Assembly (NCBI GenBank): GCA_902540265.1
Contig: CACBLW010000009.1
Location: 1 to 53,248 of the forward strand
Reading direction: 5' to 3'
DNA length: 53,248 bases
From: an uncultured Alphaproteobacteria bacterium
GTDB lineage: Bacteria; Pseudomonadota; Alphaproteobacteria; HIMB59; GCA-002718135
Below the pieces are notes generated by a model. The model ran no database searches. It saw nothing but the letters and a program-made list of their open reading frames with translations, and was not told where the DNA came from. Shown here piece after piece: positions 27,657 to 35,918 of the stretch. Position 1 is the stretch's first letter; each line of letters begins with the position of its first letter. Position numbers and translations under genes: made by a program.

Positions 27657-27943
27657 TATTCTACCACCTTTGGTACTGCAAAAAAACCTTCGAGTTTATC
27701 AGGAGCATTTTCAAGAATTTCCTCACTAGAATTAGTATCATTAGATACATCTTCTCTTTTGGGTAAAATTGACGATGATATGTTACTTAACGGTTCTACA
27801 TTTTCAGTATTTACTTCATTTAACTGCTCTACCCAGTCTAAAATGGAATTAAGATCCTTAATATAATCTTCAGATTCTTTATCATCTAACTTTATTCTAG
27901 ATAGACGAGCAATTTTATTTATTGTATTTTTATCAATCTTCAA
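27656..27943 (-). CDS. gatC: Asp-tRNA(Asn)/Glu-tRNA(Gln) amidotransferase subunit C
   Basis: GatC is the small wrapping subunit that stabilises the GatA-GatB contact. The 95-residue protein has the standard N-terminal helix (INKIARLSRIKLDDKE), LNSILDWVEQLNEVNTENVEPL, and the C-terminal PDKLEGFFAVPKVVE. The start codon is TTG at 27943, with GGAG 8 bases upstream in a GGAGCTC sequence. It is divergent from ruvX, whose ATG is only 17 bases away. Confidence 0.94.
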   Translation of the reverse strand: MKIDKNTINKIARLSRIKLDDKESEDYIKDLNSILDWVEQLNEVNTENVEPLSNISSSILPKREDVSNDTNSSEEILENAPDKLEGFFAVPKVVE

Positions 27944-27960
27944 CTTATGAGCTCCATTAT
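27944..27960. promoter_or_regulatory. 17-base divergent gap whose GAGCTC palindrome can serve both ribosome sites
   Basis: The gap between the gatC TTG (27943, minus) and the ruvX ATG (27961, plus) contains GAGCTC. On the minus strand it reads GGAGCTC, a Shine-Dalgarno 8 bases before TTG; on the plus strand it reads TGAGCTC, placing GAG 7 bases before ATG. The gap is too short for two promoters, so at least one must lie inside the opposite coding region. Confidence 0.5.
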
Positions 27961-28419
27961 ATGAATGATCAAAATAATTTAATCGATGGCCTTAATACAT
28001 CACAAATACTTGTAGGTCTAGACCTAGGAACTAAAACGATTGGTGTTGCAGTAAGTGATAGATCAAAAATAATCGCTACACCTCTTTCAATTATCCAAAG
28101 AAAAGGAACTAATAAAGATTTAATTATCATGAAAGATGTTTTGAAAGAGTATGAAATTGGTGGATTTATTCTTGGTCTGCCGATTAGCCTGGATAATAGT
28201 GAAAACAAACAAAGCCAATTAGTAAGAGATTTTAATATTAATCTTCAAACCTTTTTTAAAAAACCTACAGCTCTTTGGGATGAAAGATTTTCATCAGATG
28301 TAATCTTTAAAGAAATGAGAAAAGCCGATTTAAGTAAAACAAAGATAAAAAATAAACTTGATCAACAATCAGCTGCTTATATCTTACAAGGATATTTAGA
28401 TAGATATAGAAATAATTAA
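27961..28419 (+). CDS. ruvX: Putative pre-16S rRNA nuclease / Holliday junction resolvase-like protein (RuvX/YqgF)
   Basis: RuvX/YqgF is an RNase H-fold protein thought to process the 5' end of 16S rRNA. From the ATG at 27961 the product is 152 residues with VGLDLGTKTIGVAVSD (the catalytic Asp in LDLGTKTIG), FILGLPISLDNSENKQS, LWDERFSS with the second acidic residue, and a C-terminal DQQSAAYILQGYLD with the last Asp. An in-frame TTG at 27922 would extend the protein into gatC and is not preferred. The next gene is pyrB, as is usual in Alphaproteobacteria. Confidence 0.93.
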   Translation: MNDQNNLIDGLNTSQILVGLDLGTKTIGVAVSDRSKIIATPLSIIQRKGTNKDLIIMKDVLKEYEIGGFILGLPISLDNSENKQSQLVRDFNINLQTFFKKPTALWDERFSSDVIFKEMRKADLSKTKIKNKLDQQSAAYILQGYLDRYRNN

Positions 28420-28426
28420 TAAATTA

Positions 28427-28457
28427 GTTTACACATATTGACACATTATTGACACAT
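28427..28457 (+). repeat. Helically phased TTGACACAT direct repeats before pyrB
   Basis: ATTGACACAT occurs exactly at 28437-28446 and 28448-28457 (period 11), and a related copy GTTTACACAT lies at 28427-28436 (period 10). The last copy abuts the ATG at 28458. Each unit contains TTGACA, which matches a -35 element, but no convincing -10 box follows at the right distance. Because the coding sequence just downstream begins with an integrase-like segment, these are best read as former arm-type or autoregulatory integrase sites. Confidence 0.6.
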
Positions 28458-29600
28458 ATGAATTCAAAGCTACTTAAATCAGGGCACATAAAATTATATA
28501 AAAGAGAAAATTCAAAATATTGGCAAATGAAAGTGAAAATGCCAAAATTAAAAGCAATCAGGTCATCTACAGGTTCAAAAATTCTTAAAGATGCAGAAAA
28601 AATAGCTTTAAAATATTATTCATCAATTTCTTCAAAAACAAATATCAAATTAAGAACGAAAAATATTTTTAAAAAAATTCATTTAGTAGAAACAGCTGAT
28701 TTAACCAAGAAAGAAATTGAGCACATTTTAGATGAATCTAAAAAATATATAGCTTTTAATAAAAGGAAAATTAAAAAAATTAATGTTCTAGAAGGAAGAA
28801 CAATATTTAATCTTTTTTTTGAAGATTCAACAAGAACAAGAACAAGTTTTGAAGTTGCTGCTAAAAGGCTAGGAGCAGATCTCATTAATGTAGTGGTAAA
28901 AGATAGTTCTATTAACAAAGGTGAGACCTTGCTCGATACTATGACTACTATTAATTCAATGAATCCTGACGTTTTAATTGTAAGGCATCCAGAGGAAGGA
29001 ATTAGTAAAAAAATTTCAGAAACAGTAGATGCGTCTGTAATTAACGCTGGTGATGGTAGTCATGAGCATCCCACACAAGCCTTATTAGACGCACTTACTA
29101 TAAAAAATAAATTTCAAAATTTTGCAAAATTAAAAATTGCTATATGCGGGGATATTTTACATAGCCGTGTTGCTCGATCAAACATAATCATACTATCAAA
29201 GTTAGGAGCAAAAATAAATGTTATTGGGCCTAAGGAATGGTTACCAAAAAGTTTAAATAAACTTCCTGTGAACGTTTATACGGAAATGAAAAAGGGATTA
29301 CAAAATTGTGATATTGTTATGATGCTACGTATTCAAAAAGAAAGAATAGTTGGGAAAATAATGCCAAATCAAAAGACTTATTTTAAAAAGTATGGTTTAG
29401 ATTACAATAAACTTAAATATGCAAAAAAAAATGCTTTCGTTATGCATCCAGGCCCAATGAACCGTGGTGTAGAAATAGACTCGAAACTTGCCGATGACGT
29501 CACGAGGAGCTTAATACAAGAACAGGTCGCTATGGGTGTTGCAGTACGAATGGCATGCTTAGACTTAATTATTAAAAACAGAGATGACTTTAGTAAGTAA
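28458..29600 (+). CDS. pyrB: Aspartate carbamoyltransferase with integrase-like N-terminal extension
   Basis: From about residue 74 onward the protein is a complete aspartate carbamoyltransferase, which makes carbamoyl-aspartate for pyrimidine synthesis: FFEDSTRTRTSFEVAA (carbamoyl-phosphate loop), KGETLLDTM, GDGSHEHPTQALLDALT, ICGDILHSRVARSN and MHPGPMNRGVEI. The usual protein is about 310 residues; here about 73 residues precede the normal start. That segment (SGHIKLYKRENSKYWQMKVK, then RSSTGSKILKDAEKIALKYY) resembles the N-terminal DNA-binding part of tyrosine integrases. No in-frame ATG, GTG or TTG lies between the ATG encoding Met28 and the carbamoyltransferase core, so the fusion is probably translated. 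An in-frame TTG at 28449 is an alternative start. plsY overlaps the end by 17 bases. Confidence 0.9.
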   Translation: MNSKLLKSGHIKLYKRENSKYWQMKVKMPKLKAIRSSTGSKILKDAEKIALKYYSSISSKTNIKLRTKNIFKKIHLVETADLTKKEIEHILDESKKYIAFNKRKIKKINVLEGRTIFNLFFEDSTRTRTSFEVAAKRLGADLINVVVKDSSINKGETLLDTMTTINSMNPDVLIVRHPEEGISKKISETVDASVINAGDGSHEHPTQALLDALTIKNKFQNFAKLKIAICGDILHSRVARSNIIILSKLGAKINVIGPKEWLPKSLNKLPVNVYTEMKKGLQNCDIVMMLRIQKERIVGKIMPNQKTYFKKYGLDYNKLKYAKKNAFVMHPGPMNRGVEIDSKLADDVTRSLIQEQVAMGVAVRMACLDLIIKNRDDFSK

Positions 29601-30189
29601 TTTATCATTAATCATATTGTTTTATGTAATTGGATCATTACCCTTTGCATTGATTTTTACAAAATTATTTGGCTTGGGAGATATTAGAAAGGTTGGTTCT
29701 GGAAATGTAGGTGCAACAAATGTTTTAAGAACAGGAAATAAATTTGTAGCATTCATTGTTCTTTGTTTTGATATTTTTAAAGGCTTTCTTCCATTCCTCA
29801 TTTTACAAATGTATTTTCAAGATATTTCTTTATTGAATAAAATACTTATCTGTCACTTTGCCATATTAGGTCACATCTATCCAGTCTGGTTGAAATTTAA
29901 AGGTGGAAAAGGTGTTGCAACGTATATTGGTTTCTTATTTGGTCTTAATCCTTACATTGCACTTTTATTTTTATTAGTATGGTTTGTGACTGCTTTTGTA
30001 AGTAAATACTCTTCTCTTGGGTCTTTAATTGGAATTTTAGTAGCTCCAGCTTATTATATTTTTATTAATTTTAATTTTTATATTCTAATTTTCTTTATTT
30101 ATTTAACTTTAATTATTTATCTTAAACACACAGAAAACATTAAAAGACTCATAAACAAAACTGAAAGTAAAATTAAATTATCCAAGTAA
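29584..30189 (+). CDS. plsY: Glycerol-3-phosphate acyltransferase PlsY
   Basis: PlsY transfers the acyl group from acyl-phosphate to glycerol 3-phosphate, starting phospholipid synthesis at the inner membrane. The 201-residue, five- to seven-helix protein has the motifs GSLPFALIFTKLFGLGDIRK, the glycine-rich GSGNVGATNVLRTG (motif 1, near 39-52), HLGHIYPVWLKFKGGKGVAT-like sequence (AILGHIYPVWLKFKGGKGV), and SLGSLIG (motif 3). It overlaps pyrB by 17 bases. In many relatives pyrC lies between pyrB and plsY, and dprA follows; both are absent here. Confidence 0.95.
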   Translation: MTLVSNLSLIILFYVIGSLPFALIFTKLFGLGDIRKVGSGNVGATNVLRTGNKFVAFIVLCFDIFKGFLPFLILQMYFQDISLLNKILICHFAILGHIYPVWLKFKGGKGVATYIGFLFGLNPYIALLFLLVWFVTAFVSKYSSLGSLIGILVAPAYYIFINFNFYILIFFIYLTLIIYLKHTENIKRLINKTESKIKLSK

Positions 30190-30254
30190 AAATATACTTT
30201 TTTTTAAAATTTCTTGACGAATTATCTTTAAACTGAAATTTGGGGCCAAAATTT

Positions 30255-32780
30255 ATGAATGTTTTAATTGTTGAATCACCATCAAAGGCAAAGTCTATTA
30301 ATAAATATTTAGGCTCTGACTTCAAAGTTCTCGCAAGTGTGGGACATGTTCGAGATTTATCAGCAAAAAATGATGCGATAGATACTGAAAATGATTTCCA
30401 AATGAAATGGGAAACCAGTGATCGTGGAAAAAAAGTGATAAAAGAAATAACAGATGCAGCAAAAAAATCTGAAAATTTATATCTAGCCACTGACCCCGAC
30501 CGTGAAGGTGAAGCCATAGCTTGGCATGTAGAAAAACTACTTAGAGATAATTCATCACTTTCAAAATTAAATATTCACCGTGTTACATTTAATGAAATTA
30601 CAAAAAATGCAGTTCTTGATAGTCTTAAAGAACCAAGAGAAATAGATGAAAATTTAGTAAATGCTTATCTTGCAAGAAGAGCGTTAGATTTTCTTGTTGG
30701 TTTTACACTTTCTCCAGTGCTGTGGAGAAAGTTACCAGGTTCAAAATCAGCGGGTAGAGTTCAATCTGTAGCCTTAAGAATAATTAGTGAGAGAGAACTT
30801 GAAATAGAAAAATTTATTCCACAGGAATATTGGTCTTTACAAGGCGAGTTTAGAAATAAAGAAGATAAAATTATTAATTCCAGACTTACAGTTTATGATG
30901 GGAAAAAAGTAGATAAACTTGATATTAAAAATGAGAGTGAAGCGACAAAAATTTTTAATGATATTAAAAATTCTACTTTCACTGTTGGAAATATTACTAA
31001 AAAAGAAGCCAGAAGAAATCCCTACCCTGCTTTTACTACATCTACAATGCAAATTGAATCTAGTCGTAAACTTGGTCTTAGTGCGAGTCAAACAATGCGC
31101 ACAGCTCAACGCCTTTATGAAGGAACAGACATTAAAGGAGAAACAACTGGCTTAATAACTTATATGCGTACAGACAGTGTCGTCATGTCAAAAGAAGCCA
31201 TTAACCAAGTTCGAGGTTTTGTTACTGATAATTATGGTGCAAACTATTTACCAGAAGCGCCAAGAGTTTATAAATCTAAGGCGAAAAATGCACAAGAAGC
31301 ACATGAATGTATTAGGCCAACAAATATTTACCTAACACCAAAAGATATTAAGCAATACATTACCTTAGAAGAATATAAGCTATATGAAATTATTTGGCAA
31401 AGAGCGGTAAGTTCACAAATGGCGAGTGCTGTATTAGATCAAGTAGCTGTTGATATTACAAACGAAGATAAAAATATTATTTTACGAGCAAATGGATCAA
31501 CAATTAAGTTTCCTGGGATGTACAAAGTTTATCAAGAAGCTAAAGATGATGACAAAGATGAAGAAAAAGAAACAATTCTTCCTGCCATTAGTGAAGGAGA
31601 GAGTTTAAATCTCAAAGAAGTTGAAAAGACACAACATTTTACCTCCCCTCCTCCTCGTTTCACCGAAGCTAGCTTAGTTAAAAAACTTGAAGAACTTGGT
31701 ATTGGCAGACCATCTACCTATGCTTCTATTATTAAAGTTCTACAAGATAGAGATTATGTAATTTTAGATAAAAAACGTTTTAATCCTCATGATAGAGGAC
31801 GAATTGTATCGATATTTTTAGAGAAATATTTTAATCAATATGTCGAATATGATTTTACCGCTGATCTTGAAAATCAACTTGATGAAATTTCTGATGGTAA
31901 GCTTGATTGGAAAGAAGTTCTAAGAAAATTTTGGGAAACATTTAAACAACTTTGCGATGAAACTGTAGGCAAATCAAATAGAGAGGTCATTGATGTGTTA
32001 GATGAAGCACTAGGTCCACATTTCTTTCCACCAAACGGAGCAGATGAAAAAAGGAAATGTCCAACCTGTGATAATGGAAGATTAGGAATTAAAGTTGGAA
32101 AGTTTGGAGGATTTATTGGCTGCTCTAATTATCCTGATTGCAAATATACAGTTCAGTTTAATCAATTAAACGATAAAGATGGCGCTGCTCTTAGCGGACC
32201 AAAAGAAATTGGTATTTATCCTGAAACAGGAGAAATGATTACTCTTCGAAAAGGTCCTTATGGATTTTATATGCAAGTTGGTGAAGGGACAAAAGAAAAG
32301 AAACCAAAAAGAGTTTCTATTCCTAAAAACTTTGAACCAGATGAAATAGGATTAAACACAGCAATCCAACTACTTGGCTTACCACGTAAATTAGGATTTC
32401 ATCCGGAAACTAACAAAACGGTTAGTGCCGGTATTGGAATGTATGGACCATATATTTTGCATGATAAAAAATATAAAGCTCTAGAAAAAACAGATAATAT
32501 TCTTGATATTGAACTTGAAAGAGCCATTGAATTAATTGCTAAACCTACACAGAGAGGTAATGCTACGTTAAAAACATTTGGAGAGCATCCAACAGAAAAG
32601 AAAAATATTACTGCTCATGATGGAAAATTTGGACCGTATGTAAAATGTGGAAAAATAAATGCATCAATTCTTGGTGATCAAACAATTGATAGCTTAAAAC
32701 TAGAAGATGCCATTAGGTTAATTGATGAAAGAAAAGCTAAAATGGGTCTCAAAAAAAAGAAAAAAACAGTTAAGAATTGA
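30255..32780 (+). CDS. topA: DNA topoisomerase I
   Basis: TopA relaxes negative supercoils through a transient 5'-phosphotyrosine link. From ATG 30255 (MNVLIVESPSKAKSINKYLG) the product is 841 residues: Toprim domain with ATDPDREGEAIAWH, the active-site Tyr in TGLITYMRTDSV, a C4 zinc finger (CPTCDNGRLGIK with the second pair in CSNYPDC), then C-terminal TopA repeats (GKFGPYVKCG) and a Lys-rich tail. A TTG at 30240 is in frame but unlikely to be used. GGGG at 30242-30245 may be the ribosome site, within a near-palindrome AAATTTGGGGCCAAAATTT. Confidence 0.97.
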   Translation: MNVLIVESPSKAKSINKYLGSDFKVLASVGHVRDLSAKNDAIDTENDFQMKWETSDRGKKVIKEITDAAKKSENLYLATDPDREGEAIAWHVEKLLRDNSSLSKLNIHRVTFNEITKNAVLDSLKEPREIDENLVNAYLARRALDFLVGFTLSPVLWRKLPGSKSAGRVQSVALRIISERELEIEKFIPQEYWSLQGEFRNKEDKIINSRLTVYDGKKVDKLDIKNESEATKIFNDIKNSTFTVGNITKKEARRNPYPAFTTSTMQIESSRKLGLSASQTMRTAQRLYEGTDIKGETTGLITYMRTDSVVMSKEAINQVRGFVTDNYGANYLPEAPRVYKSKAKNAQEAHECIRPTNIYLTPKDIKQYITLEEYKLYEIIWQRAVSSQMASAVLDQVAVDITNEDKNIILRANGSTIKFPGMYKVYQEAKDDDKDEEKETILPAISEGESLNLKEVEKTQHFTSPPPRFTEASLVKKLEELGIGRPSTYASIIKVLQDRDYVILDKKRFNPHDRGRIVSIFLEKYFNQYVEYDFTADLENQLDEISDGKLDWKEVLRKFWETFKQLCDETVGKSNREVIDVLDEALGPHFFPPNGADEKRKCPTCDNGRLGIKVGKFGGFIGCSNYPDCKYTVQFNQLNDKDGAALSGPKEIGIYPETGEMITLRKGPYGFYMQVGEGTKEKKPKRVSIPKNFEPDEIGLNTAIQLLGLPRKLGFHPETNKTVSAGIGMYGPYILHDKKYKALEKTDNILDIELERAIELIAKPTQRGNATLKTFGEHPTEKKNITAHDGKFGPYVKCGKINASILGDQTIDSLKLEDAIRLIDERKAKMGLKKKKKTVKN

Positions 32781-32810
32781 ATTAAGCTGAAATAGTTTTA
32801 AATAGAGAGT

Positions 32811-34133
32811 ATGGCAAAAAATATATCTCTATCAACAATCAAAACTTTCAAAAATAAATTTTTAAGAAATAATAAAAACACAGCTTCACGAAATGCATTA
32901 ATCAAAAATGATTTAGCCAATGTTGCGCTCAATTGGGAAAACTTTAGTCAAATCAATCATAATTTTTCCAATCTTATTAAAAAAGAATTACCTGCAACAA
33001 ATCAAATGGCATCAGGTAGATGTTGGGGATTTGCAGGATTAAATCTGATGCGCTTACAAGTTGTTGATAGCCTTGAACTAAATACATTTGAGTTTTCACA
33101 AAATTATTTCATGTTTTGGGATAAGTTAGAGAAAGCAAATTATTTTTTTGAGAATATTATTAAATCTAGAGATGAATCATATGAAAGCAGATTAATAACC
33201 CATCTTTTAAAAGCGCCAGTGCAAGATGGTGGACAGTGGGATATGTTTGTAAACTTAATTAATAAGTACGGTGCAGTACCTAAAGATGTAATGCCTGAAA
33301 CAAATCATAGCAGTAAATCTGGTGCTATGAATTATATTCTTACACACAAATTAAGAGAGTTTGCTTCTATACTAAGAAAGAAACCAGCTAAAAATTCTGC
33401 AGCTCTAAAAAAAGACATGATGGAAACAATTTATAATTTACTTGCAATGTTTCTTGGTCAACCACCAGATGTTATCAATTGGTCTACTAGAAATAAAGAT
33501 AATAGACACATTGTCATTTCAGATATGACACCAATTGATTTCTGCAAAAAATATGCAGATATCAATATTAAAGATAAAGTTTGCTTAATTCATGCTCCAA
33601 TGAGCAATAAAAAATTTAATACAATGTATACTGTTGAATATCTTGGTAATGTTGTTGAAGGACAAATTATTAAATATCTTAATGTAGATATTAAAGAATT
33701 AAAAAAATCAGCAATGGACTCTATAAAAAACAATGAAGCTGTATGGTTTGGTTGTGATGTTGGTAAACGTTTTAGTCGTGATATGGGTGTACTTGATATG
33801 GGCATTTACGACTATGAAAATGTCTTCCAAACTTCATTTAAGATGAATAAACAAACTCGTTTAGAATACGGTGATAGTGAAATGACTCATGCCATGCTCT
33901 TAACAGGAGTGGATATTAAAAAAAGAAATTCAACTAAATGGAAAATTGAAAATAGCTGGGGGACAAAAAGTGGTAATCAAGGGTATATGATGATGACTGA
34001 TGAATGGTTTGACGAATATACCTATGAAGTTGTCATTGATAAAAAATATCTTAACAAAAGACTTCTAAAATACTTAGATATGGAACCAGTAGCGCTAGCA
34101 CCTTGGGATCCAATGGGTGCTTTAGCTAGATAA
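32811..34133 (+). CDS. pepC: C1-family aminopeptidase, bleomycin hydrolase / PepC type
   Basis: The 440-residue protein is a papain-fold peptidase of the bleomycin hydrolase/aminopeptidase C family, cytosolic hexameric peptidases that trim oligopeptides. The catalytic set is visible: Gln65 and Cys71 in NQMASGRCWGFAGLN, His360 in MTHAMLLTG, and Asn381 in KIENSWGTKSG. The family insertion region and a C-terminus ending in PMGALAR, a tail that lies in the active site in known structures, are present. No signal peptide, so it should be cytoplasmic. An AGAGAG ribosome site precedes the ATG. It follows topA, where relatives often have other genes, and may have been acquired. Confidence 0.92.
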   Translation: MAKNISLSTIKTFKNKFLRNNKNTASRNALIKNDLANVALNWENFSQINHNFSNLIKKELPATNQMASGRCWGFAGLNLMRLQVVDSLELNTFEFSQNYFMFWDKLEKANYFFENIIKSRDESYESRLITHLLKAPVQDGGQWDMFVNLINKYGAVPKDVMPETNHSSKSGAMNYILTHKLREFASILRKKPAKNSAALKKDMMETIYNLLAMFLGQPPDVINWSTRNKDNRHIVISDMTPIDFCKKYADINIKDKVCLIHAPMSNKKFNTMYTVEYLGNVVEGQIIKYLNVDIKELKKSAMDSIKNNEAVWFGCDVGKRFSRDMGVLDMGIYDYENVFQTSFKMNKQTRLEYGDSEMTHAMLLTGVDIKKRNSTKWKIENSWGTKSGNQGYMMMTDEWFDEYTYEVVIDKKYLNKRLLKYLDMEPVALAPWDPMGALAR

Positions 34134-34134
34134 A

Positions 34135-34362
34135 TTGAATAAAGATAACGCATCTAAAATTTGGAAGTTAATTCAAGAAACAGGCGACTTTTTAAGAGGA
34201 AAATTACCTGATCACCCTAATCATCCAAAGGGTAGAAATCCTTATGCTCATGTTGCTTTAGAGGTAAAAAATCATTTTGGTATGACCTATAAAGATATTC
34301 CTGATGAAAAATTCAATGAAGTTATTAATTATCTTGAAGAGTTAAAATCTAATCCTGAGTAG
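34135..34362 (+). CDS. Small conserved-looking protein of unknown function
   Basis: A 75-residue protein starting with TTG one base after the pepC stop, so it is probably translated by coupling. It contains KGRNPYAHVALEVKNHFGMTYKDIPDEKF, a helix-loop-helix pattern with GRxxYAH and FG-SYKxIP that loosely recalls the small C-terminal module of phage antirepressor-like (ORF6C/P22-AR) proteins. That likeness is weak and no function is assigned. Acidic and lysine-rich, no membrane segment. Its end overlaps the convergent MFS transporter end by 14 bases. Confidence 0.6.
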   Translation: MNKDNASKIWKLIQETGDFLRGKLPDHPNHPKGRNPYAHVALEVKNHFGMTYKDIPDEKFNEVINYLEELKSNPE

Positions 34363-35530
34363 CTATTCTTTTATTACCCTGAATGGGCAAGAAAATAATA
34401 AAAATTGAAACTATAGCCATCATTATTGCATTAATTAAAAATAAATAAGTAAACTCTAAAGTTATGGAATATATTTCTGAAATTAAGAATACCGAAATTG
34501 GTCCTGATCCAAATGCAAGAATAAACTTAATTCCATATACAACACCATGATACTTTTGGGGTGTAAATTTCCCAAGCAGGAGATTTTCTGTAGGCAGAAT
34601 ACTTGCATTAAATACGGCAGCTAGAACACATAACACTACTAAAGAGTAACCAGATATGTAAGCTATTCCTAGGTAGCAAGGAAACTGAAAAAATATACCA
34701 ATTAAGTAAATAGTTTTTAAATTAAATCGATCAGCAAGTAAGCCTCCAACAAATGTTGTTGCACCAGAAATAAAATAGATAATTGCTATCATAAATCCAA
34801 TTTGAATTGAGCTTGTGTTACCAATTCGTATTTCAAATACTTTTGGTAACGCTGTTTGTGTATTGTGAAAAGATAATCCAAGAGCAAACATTGATAATAG
34901 CATTATTAATGCAATTAAAATCATCTCATTACGGGAATGATCTTGATCATCATTTTTAATAAAATAATTTTTGTAAGATATTTTATCAATTAAGATTAAA
35001 TAAATAAGAATAAACCCAATAATAATTGAAATTAAACCAGGTAATATAAAAGCTAATTGCCAATTTAGTAATTCTGTTAGAGTACCAGCTACAAATGCTC
35101 CAGAGCCTATCCCTACTCCACCAAAAATACCATTTACACCAAGCGCTCTCCCTTGTTTGTTTGCTGCGTGAATTACCCAAGGAATGCCTACAGGATGGTA
35201 AATTGAACAGAAAAGTCCAAGAAGAGATAAGGAAAAAAATAAAAAAGAAACTGATGTGCTTAAACCACATAAAATGGAGGCTAATCCCATTCCAATAAAC
35301 ATAATTGTCATTGTTCCTGAACGAGACCATCTATCACTTAACCATCCGAAAGGAATTGCCCCTAAGCCAATTAGTAAAGCTCCAAGAGACCATAATCTAA
35401 TTAATTGATCATAAGAAATATTCCATTCTTTTTCTATAGTCAAAACGATCACAAAATAAAATGCTGCAAACATATGCATGAGTGCATGACCCATTGATGA
35501 AAATAGGAGTGTATAAAAAGTATTATTCAA
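34349..35530 (-). CDS. MFS transporter, fosmidomycin-resistance-like
   Basis: The 393-residue protein has about 12 membrane helices and the major-facilitator loop 2-3 motif GWLSDRWSRSGTM. A second half-repeat loop, GGLLADRFNLKTIY, is also present. The stretch LFCSIYHPVGIPWVIHAA with His-Pro-Val resembles the Fsr (fosmidomycin resistance) subgroup and related small-molecule exporters. Substrate unknown. The start is probably the TTG at 35530, overlapping the msrB stop by 8 bases; the first in-frame ATG would cut into helix 1. Read in one run with msrB and the EamA transporter. Confidence 0.85.
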   Translation of the reverse strand: MNNTFYTLLFSSMGHALMHMFAAFYFVIVLTIEKEWNISYDQLIRLWSLGALLIGLGAIPFGWLSDRWSRSGTMTIMFIGMGLASILCGLSTSVSFLFFSLSLLGLFCSIYHPVGIPWVIHAANKQGRALGVNGIFGGVGIGSGAFVAGTLTELLNWQLAFILPGLISIIIGFILIYLILIDKISYKNYFIKNDDQDHSRNEMILIALIMLLSMFALGLSFHNTQTALPKVFEIRIGNTSSIQIGFMIAIIYFISGATTFVGGLLADRFNLKTIYLIGIFFQFPCYLGIAYISGYSLVVLCVLAAVFNASILPTENLLLGKFTPQKYHGVVYGIKFILAFGSGPISVFLISEIYSITLEFTYLFLINAIMMAIVSIFIIFLPIQGNKRIATQD

Positions 35531-35918
35531 ATTCTTCGTAATTAATAGAAAGAGAATTTACACAATATCTTTTGCCAGTAGGCTCTGGTCCGTCATCAAA
35601 GACATGACCTAAATGAGCATCACATTTGGCGCACATAATTTCAATACGCACCATTCCATGAGATCTATCAGTCTCTGTTTTAATTGCTTCAGGTGATATT
35701 TGTTCAAAAAAACTTGGCCATCCACAATAAGAGTCATATTTTGTAGAACTATTAAATAATTCATTACCACAGCATTTACATTTAAAAATACCGCCATTAA
35801 TAATTTCAAAATTTTTACCAGAAAAAGGTGGTTCTGTTCCCTTTTGTCTTGTTACGTAATATTCATCTTCTGTGAGAAGAGATTTCCATTCCTGATCAGT
35901 TTTGACTATTTTGTTCAT
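35523..35918 (-). CDS. msrB: Peptide-methionine (R)-S-oxide reductase
   Basis: MsrB repairs methionine-R-sulfoxide in oxidised proteins. The 131-residue protein has both zinc CxxC pairs (CKCCG near 47-51 and CAKCDAHLGHVFDDG near 95-109), YDSYCGWPSFF, and the catalytic Cys119 in RYCVNSLS. Length is normal. It overlaps the EamA transporter gene upstream by 23 bases and the MFS gene downstream. Both links suggest a shared transcript but not a shared function. Confidence 0.96.
   Translation of the reverse strand: MNKIVKTDQEWKSLLTEDEYYVTRQKGTEPPFSGKNFEIINGGIFKCKCCGNELFNSSTKYDSYCGWPSFFEQISPEAIKTETDRSHGMVRIEIMCAKCDAHLGHVFDDGPEPTGKRYCVNSLSINYEEFE

Noticed and set aside
27922-27960. TTG start extending ruvX into gatC
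   Set aside because: The extra 13 residues have no family counterpart and an ATG with GAG upstream lies at 27961.
30214-30245. TTGACG as a promoter for topA
   Set aside because: No acceptable -10 box at 16-18 bases; only the -35 matches.
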